Shown piece by piece: positions 33,458 through 37,089 of a DNA stretch of 37,089 nt. Source of the stretch: Dethiosulfovibrio peptidovorans. GTDB taxonomy: Bacteria > Synergistota > Synergistia > Synergistales > Dethiosulfovibrionaceae. The notes beneath the pieces are model-generated. The model ran no database searches, was not told the origin of the DNA, and saw only the letters and a program-made list of their open reading frames with translations. The position numbers were made by a program, and so were the translations under genes. The stretch spans positions 1 through 37,089 of the forward strand of contig PDTB01000004.1 of the NCBI GenBank assembly GCA_002748665.1, read 5' to 3'. The number at the start of each line of letters is the position of its first letter. Positions within the stretch are counted from its first letter, which is position 1.

Positions 33458-34546
33458 CTATTTGGGAATGGTTGCCTCAACTCCCTGGACGAACCAATCC
33501 ATGCCGAGCATCTCAGTATCGGTGAGCTTGACGCCATCGGGGACCTTGATCTTGCCGTTCTGATCCCAGATGGGGCCCCAGAAAACATCCCATGTACCCG
33601 AGATAATAGCTTTCTTTCGAGACTCCACCGTCTCTTGAAGGCCTTTAGGAACGGCTTTGCCAAAGGGGGCCAGGGCGACGAGCCCTTCCTTGAGGCCCCA
33701 CCAGATCTGCCGGGGCTCCCAGACGCCCTCGGAAACCTGCTTCACCGTGTAGTCATAGACCGTGCCCCAGTGCCAGATGGGAGCCGTCAGGTGCATTGTT
33801 GGAGCGAAGGTGGACATGTCGTCGTTGTACCCGATGACGTAGACCCCAGCTTCCTCGCAGGCCTGAGGAGCCGCACCGCTGTCGGCATGCATGCCGATGA
33901 CGTCAGCTCCCGAGTCGATAAGGGCTTTGGCGGCTTCCTTTTCCTTACCGGGATCGAACCAGGAAAAGAGCCAGATAACCTTGACTTTAACCTTGGGGTT
34001 GACGCTCCTGGCTCCCAGGGTGAAAGCGTTGATCCCCCGGATGACCTCGGGAATCGGCTGAGCTGCCACATACCCCAGAACGTTGCTTTTCGTCATGGAG
34101 CCTGCCACGATGCCCGAGAGGAAACGGGGCTGGTACATGCGACCAAAGTAGGTCCCCATGTTAGGCGCTGTCTTATATCCCGAGCAGTGCATAAAGTAGA
34201 CGTCTGGATGGCGCTTCGCCTCGTCCACCATAAAATCCATGTAGCCGAAGGAGTTGCCGAATATCACGTTGCATCCCTTGCGGATAAGGGTCTCGATGAC
34301 TCGAGCGGCGTCGGGGCCCTCAGGGACATTCTCGACGATGACACTTTTGGACAGTTCAGGGATTTGCTGGTGCATGTACTGTCGGCCTTGATCGTGCATG
34401 TACGTGTAGCCACCGTCGCCAACAGGCCCGATATACACGAACCCCACGTTGATGTCCTGGATTGGAATCATCTTCATAGCGGCCAAGGCCGCCCCTCCCG
34501 TGATAACGGAGAAACACAGAGCCAGAATCAGTGCCGATTTCTTCAT
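33458..34546 (-). CDS. BMP-family ABC importer substrate-binding protein (nucleoside type)
   Basis: A 362-residue secreted protein with a signal peptide (MKKSALILALCFSVITGGAA, cleavage near ALAAM). There is no lipobox cysteine, so it is probably free in the periplasm. Family blocks are NVGFVYIGPVGDGGYTYMHD, RVIETLIRKGCNVIFGNSFG, QPRFLSGIVAGSMTKSNVLG, DVIGMHADSGAAPQACEEAG and VYVIGYNDDMSTFAP. BMP proteins bind purine nucleosides or related compounds. The ATG at 34546 has AAGGAGG 8 nt upstream; an upstream in-frame extension lacks a site. It leads the importer operon and is divergent from gpt, which supports a purine ligand. Confidence 0.93.
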   Translation of the reverse strand: MKKSALILALCFSVITGGAALAAMKMIPIQDINVGFVYIGPVGDGGYTYMHDQGRQYMHQQIPELSKSVIVENVPEGPDAARVIETLIRKGCNVIFGNSFGYMDFMVDEAKRHPDVYFMHCSGYKTAPNMGTYFGRMYQPRFLSGIVAGSMTKSNVLGYVAAQPIPEVIRGINAFTLGARSVNPKVKVKVIWLFSWFDPGKEKEAAKALIDSGADVIGMHADSGAAPQACEEAGVYVIGYNDDMSTFAPTMHLTAPIWHWGTVYDYTVKQVSEGVWEPRQIWWGLKEGLVALAPFGKAVPKGLQETVESRKKAIISGTWDVFWGPIWDQNGKIKVPDGVKLTDTEMLGMDWFVQGVEATIPK

Positions 34547-34594
34547 CGAACATACCTCCTTCAATGGTCGTGAATCACGCTTCACATCACTATA

Positions 34595-34603
34595 AGTATA
34601 GCA
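34595..34603 (-). promoter_or_regulatory. Extended -10 promoter element (TGCTATACT) of the BMP importer operon
   Basis: On the minus strand TGC-TATACT lies about 50 bp before the binding-protein ATG. The hexamer 17 nt further up (AACGGG) is not a good -35, so the extended -10 is the main signal. Confidence 0.6.
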
Positions 34604-34750
34604 TGTCCTAACCTGTTCCCGTTCATTTACCAGGATTACGGCTTTTTCTTTTTATGCTCTTTCGGTACAATTATTGGTAACCGTTTAGGGATACATTCGA
34701 ACTTCCCGATGCATTGGGAAGATGTTTGCGTTTTTTCAGGAGGGGCATTG

Positions 34751-35302
34751 ATGGGGTTGGAGGGCAGATATCGTAGGACGTATACCATATCATGGGAGCA
34801 GATGCAGAGGGACTCTAAGGCTCTGGCGATTCAGCTTCTGGATCGAAAGTGGGAGAGAATTATCGGTATCGCCAGAGGAGGGTTGATCCCTGCGGCCATT
34901 ATCGCTCGAGAGTTGGACGTGCGTTTGGTGGATACGGTGTGTATCTCGAGCTATACCATGAAACGCCAAGGGGAGCTTCAGGTTATCAAGCAGATTGAGA
35001 CGTCCAGTCGGGGAGATGGGTGGCTGATCGTCGACGACCTTGTGGATACTGGCAAGACGGCCAAGGTCGTTCGGGAGATGTTCCCCGAAGCTTGGTTTAC
35101 CACGGTATACGCTAAGCCCGAGGGACGTCCCTATGTGGACACATACATCACGGAGGTGAGCCAGGACACGTGGATCCTGTTCCCATGGGATGCAGAGGCG
35201 CAGTACTCCGATCCTGTCAGCATGAAACATCATTTAGATCCTGAAAAGGCAAAAGGAGATCACAACCTCTCTGCCTTTCGGGGCGTGGACGAACCGTCAT
35301 GA
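34751..35302 (+). CDS. gpt: Xanthine-guanine phosphoribosyltransferase (Gpt-like)
   Basis: This enzyme converts guanine, xanthine or hypoxanthine plus PRPP to the nucleotide. The 183 residues align closely with E. coli Gpt: TISWEQMQRDSKALA at the start, IGIARGGLIPAAIIARELDV, VDTVCISSYTMKRQGELQVI, the PRPP motif WLIVDDLVDTGKT, and AKPEGRPYVDTYITEVSQDT followed by WILFPWD, which holds the purine pocket. The C-terminal tail is about 25 residues longer and charged. The ATG at 34751 follows GGAGGGG. A TACAAT -10-like box lies at 34666-34671. Divergence from the BMP importer suggests purine uptake coupled to salvage. Confidence 0.92.
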   Translation: MGLEGRYRRTYTISWEQMQRDSKALAIQLLDRKWERIIGIARGGLIPAAIIARELDVRLVDTVCISSYTMKRQGELQVIKQIETSSRGDGWLIVDDLVDTGKTAKVVREMFPEAWFTTVYAKPEGRPYVDTYITEVSQDTWILFPWDAEAQYSDPVSMKHHLDPEKAKGDHNLSAFRGVDEPS

Positions 35303-35601
35303 CGTTGAAGCTATTATTTGACGTTGAGGCGGTTTGCTCTTCTACAGCTAACATGTATTTTTCGTCTTTCTTTGAGACGTTATCGTCTATCAACGTTCAT
35401 GATGCCCAAACCTTTGGAGACATCGGGACAAAGTCAATCACACCTGTCGTATCCCCGGGAGTCTCCACTGTCCCTATACCTGAAGCAGCATGTGACAGTT
35501 CGACTGGTTACAGGGTGACAGAATCACTGAATAACGACATGTCTCCTTTGTGAGGCTTTTGACACAAAAAAGATGTCATATTAGTCATACTAAATTATTG
35601 G
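35303..35601. other. Intergenic region downstream of gpt
   Basis: A frame at 35299-35553 starts with an ATG overlapping the gpt stop (ATGA) and would encode 84 residues. It is Ser/Thr-rich, has no recognised motif and I treat it as doubtful. No clear terminator follows gpt. Confidence 0.4.
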
Positions 35602-35610
35602 TGCTATACT
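35602..35610 (+). promoter_or_regulatory. Extended -10 promoter element (TGCTATACT) of the Pmp-repeat gene
   Basis: TGC-TATACT lies 70 bp before the ATG at 35681. The leader in between is A/T-rich. No good -35 is present. Confidence 0.6.
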
Positions 35611-35680
35611 AAAATATATTGCTTGTTGTATGTCGTATCAACTGTATATTTTGGGGTAGAACTCGAAAGGAGAGATCCAT

Positions 35681-37089
35681 ATGTGTGAGAACAGATGCGC
35701 ACGAAGATGGGCGGCAGCGGGAACGCTGGTCGTCCTTATAACGCTTCTGACGAACTGCGCCTGGGCGGCGACGGTCCTGCGTGTCGACGCTACAAGCGTT
35801 GGCGGTGACGGTTCTAGCTGGGCTGCAGCTCTGGACGAACCTCAGTTTCGTGATGCTCTGAGAGCCGTCACCCCTGCGAGCGGCGAGGTGGAGTTCTGGG
35901 TGAAGGCGGGCGTCTACCGTCCCGGGACCATCAGAACCGACTCCTTCGTGTTGTCGAACGACGTGGCGCTCTACGGGGGGTTCGCGGGAGGCGAGACAAC
36001 CCTGGGAGAGCGGGACGTATCAACGAACGTTACGGTCCTCACGGGAGACATCGACAATAACGATGCCAATAAGGTGAACGGAGCAACTGTGTCGGCGGAT
36101 AATATCGTGGGAACGAACAGCTTCCGCGTGGTGAGATCCATCGGTTGTGACAACACGGCGATCCTGGACGGGTTTACTATCTGTGCAGGCTCTGCTGACA
36201 TTAATGGCGCTGGGATGCACAACTTTGTCAGTAACCCTCTCGTGAGGAATTGTACCTTCTCGGGGAATAAGGCATATGAGGCAGGTGGGATGTGCAATAA
36301 CGCAAGTAGTCCCACAGTGACGAACTGTACCTTCTCGGGGAACAAAGCGACGACCAACGGTGGTGGTATGAACAACTACGACAGCAGTAACCCCACAGTG
36401 ACGAACTGCACCTTCTCATGGAACAAAGCGACGACCAACGGTGGCGGTATGAACAACTACGACAACAGTAACCCCACAGTGACGAACTGCACCTTCTCGT
36501 GGAACACGGCAGAACAGATTGGCGGCGGGATGCTCAACAGCGATGACAGCAGTCCCACGGTAAAGAACTGCACTTTCTCAGGTAACGAGGCAGTTCTTCT
36601 TGCTGGCGGCGGTATGGTCAACGCTGCAAGGAGCGACGCCGTAGTGATGAACTGCACCTTCTCAGGTAACGAGGCAGGTATCTATGGCGGCGGGATGATT
36701 AACGCCACGAGCAGCGACGTTGTGGTGATGAACTGCACTTTCTTGGAGAACGAGGCAGGTGAGTATGGTGGCGGTATGGCTAACTACGACAGCAGTAACC
36801 TCACCGTGACGAACTGTACCTTCTCGGGGAACAGGGCCGTAAGTTATTCTGGCGGTGGCATGGTCAACGCTGTAGTGAGCGACGCCGTAGTGATGAACTG
36901 TACCTTCTCAGGGAACGAGGCAGATACGAATGGCGGTGGAATGTACAACACCCAAAGTAACGTCATCGTGACGAACTGCACCTTCTCGGAGAACATAGCA
37001 AAGTATGGCGGCGGGATAAGCAACGTTGCTGGCAGCAACCCCACCGTGACGAACTGCACCTTTTCGGGTAACCTGGTACATGACACTGG
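35681..37089 (+). CDS. Secreted Pmp-repeat beta-helix surface protein (partial, 3' end outside window)
   Basis: The frame is open from the ATG to the window edge (469 codons). The start follows AAAGGAG. A signal peptide (ending near NCAWAA) is followed by VLRVDATSVGGDGSSWAAAL, a segment common at the start of secreted right-handed beta-helix proteins. From about residue 187 there are at least 11 repeats of 25-28 residues with core NCTFSGN-x-A and GGGM-x-N. These match the chlamydial Pmp-type pattern (F-x-x-N plus G-G-A/G-hydrophobic). Such proteins are usually adhesins or autotransporters at the cell surface; the anchor or translocator is not in view. Every repeat carries one Cys. Confidence 0.88.
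   Translation, partial: MCENRCARRWAAAGTLVVLITLLTNCAWAATVLRVDATSVGGDGSSWAAALDEPQFRDALRAVTPASGEVEFWVKAGVYRPGTIRTDSFVLSNDVALYGGFAGGETTLGERDVSTNVTVLTGDIDNNDANKVNGATVSADNIVGTNSFRVVRSIGCDNTAILDGFTICAGSADINGAGMHNFVSNPLVRNCTFSGNKAYEAGGMCNNASSPTVTNCTFSGNKATTNGGGMNNYDSSNPTVTNCTFSWNKATTNGGGMNNYDNSNPTVTNCTFSWNTAEQIGGGMLNSDDSSPTVKNCTFSGNEAVLLAGGGMVNAARSDAVVMNCTFSGNEAGIYGGGMINATSSDVVVMNCTFLENEAGEYGGGMANYDSSNLTVTNCTFSGNRAVSYSGGGMVNAVVSDAVVMNCTFSGNEADTNGGGMYNTQSNVIVTNCTFSENIAKYGGGISNVAGSNPTVTNCTFSGNLVHDT
36242..37089 (+). repeat. Tandem coding repeats, about 75-84 bp units
   Basis: At least 11 in-frame units encode the Pmp-like motif. Units starting at 36311, 36392 and 36473 are each spaced exactly 81 bp, and the first two are nearly identical in DNA. 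This suggests recent duplication and possible length variation by recombination or slippage. Later units are more diverged. Confidence 0.85.

Noticed and set aside
33635-34573. Plus-strand open frame of 312 codons opposite the BMP binding protein gene
   Set aside because: Antisense shadow of a well-supported gene; Asp/His/Val-rich composition typical of shadows.
34547-34750. Purine riboswitch in the BMP importer/gpt divergent region
   Set aside because: None of the conserved purine-aptamer loop sequences are present on either strand.
35299-35553. 84-codon frame overlapping the gpt stop
   Set aside because: The ATGA overlap is tempting, but there is no ribosome site or motif and the composition is unlike neighbouring genes; kept only as a note.
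36242-37089. CRISPR-like array
   Set aside because: The repeats are in-frame coding units of a beta-helix protein, without unique spacers.

Overview
The window is bacterial chromosome: dense, mostly short operons on both strands, with many GTG and TTG starts, clear Shine-Dalgarno sites and hairpin terminators. No marker gene fixes the species. Three things together suggest an anaerobic, amino-acid/peptide-using diderm, and I favour Synergistota (inference, not proven). These are a DnaK lacking the N-terminal-lobe insertion usual in proteobacteria, a secreted Pmp-type beta-helix protein of the kind found at outer membranes, and genes for amino acid derivative hydrolysis, CstA-type uptake and BMP-type nucleoside uptake.

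Layout. 1-3951: an ICMT-like methyltransferase, then a leftward operon of isochorismatase-family hydrolase, metallo-beta-lactamase-fold hydrolase and a divergent malic enzyme, then an unknown gene. 3953-5043: tRNA-Pro(CGG), smpB and ssrA (tmRNA), each with readable promoters or terminators. 5044-9058: a gene-poor stretch with a possible solo IS end, a two-TM unknown protein, an M20 carbamoylase-type hydrolase, a phage/plasmid-like HTH remnant beside tRNA-Val(CAC), and an unknown gene leading to cstA. 9124-14862: cstA, an NhaC-family antiporter, an SDR dehydrogenase with a palindromic operator upstream, and a histidine phosphatase. 14936-19695: the complete heat-shock operon hrcA-grpE-dnaK-dnaJ, with CIRCE and a terminator. 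20180-23779: an orphan glycine-betaine-type binding protein, a NimA-like flavin-binding protein, and typA/bipA. 24375-26601: a leftward pair of a BMP-type periplasmic binding protein and a membrane diguanylate cyclase. 26602-28167: a decayed region with a frameshifted small ORF and a probable IS relic. 28168-29782: zinc-ribbon protein, small conserved-looking protein and ArsA-family ATPase. 29813-34546: a BMP-type ABC importer operon (binding protein, double ATPase, two permeases) divergent from gpt (34751-35302). 35681-end: a Pmp-repeat surface protein running off the window.

How the genes work together. SmpB and tmRNA form the ribosome-rescue system. HrcA represses its own chaperone operon through CIRCE, and GrpE, DnaK and DnaJ fold proteins. 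The BMP importer and Gpt probably form a purine uptake and salvage unit. The binding protein next to the diguanylate cyclase suggests a ligand-to-c-di-GMP sensor. This pair, the zinc-ribbon/small protein/ArsA cassette, and the recurring extended -10 sequence TGCTATACT are the parts most worth following up.
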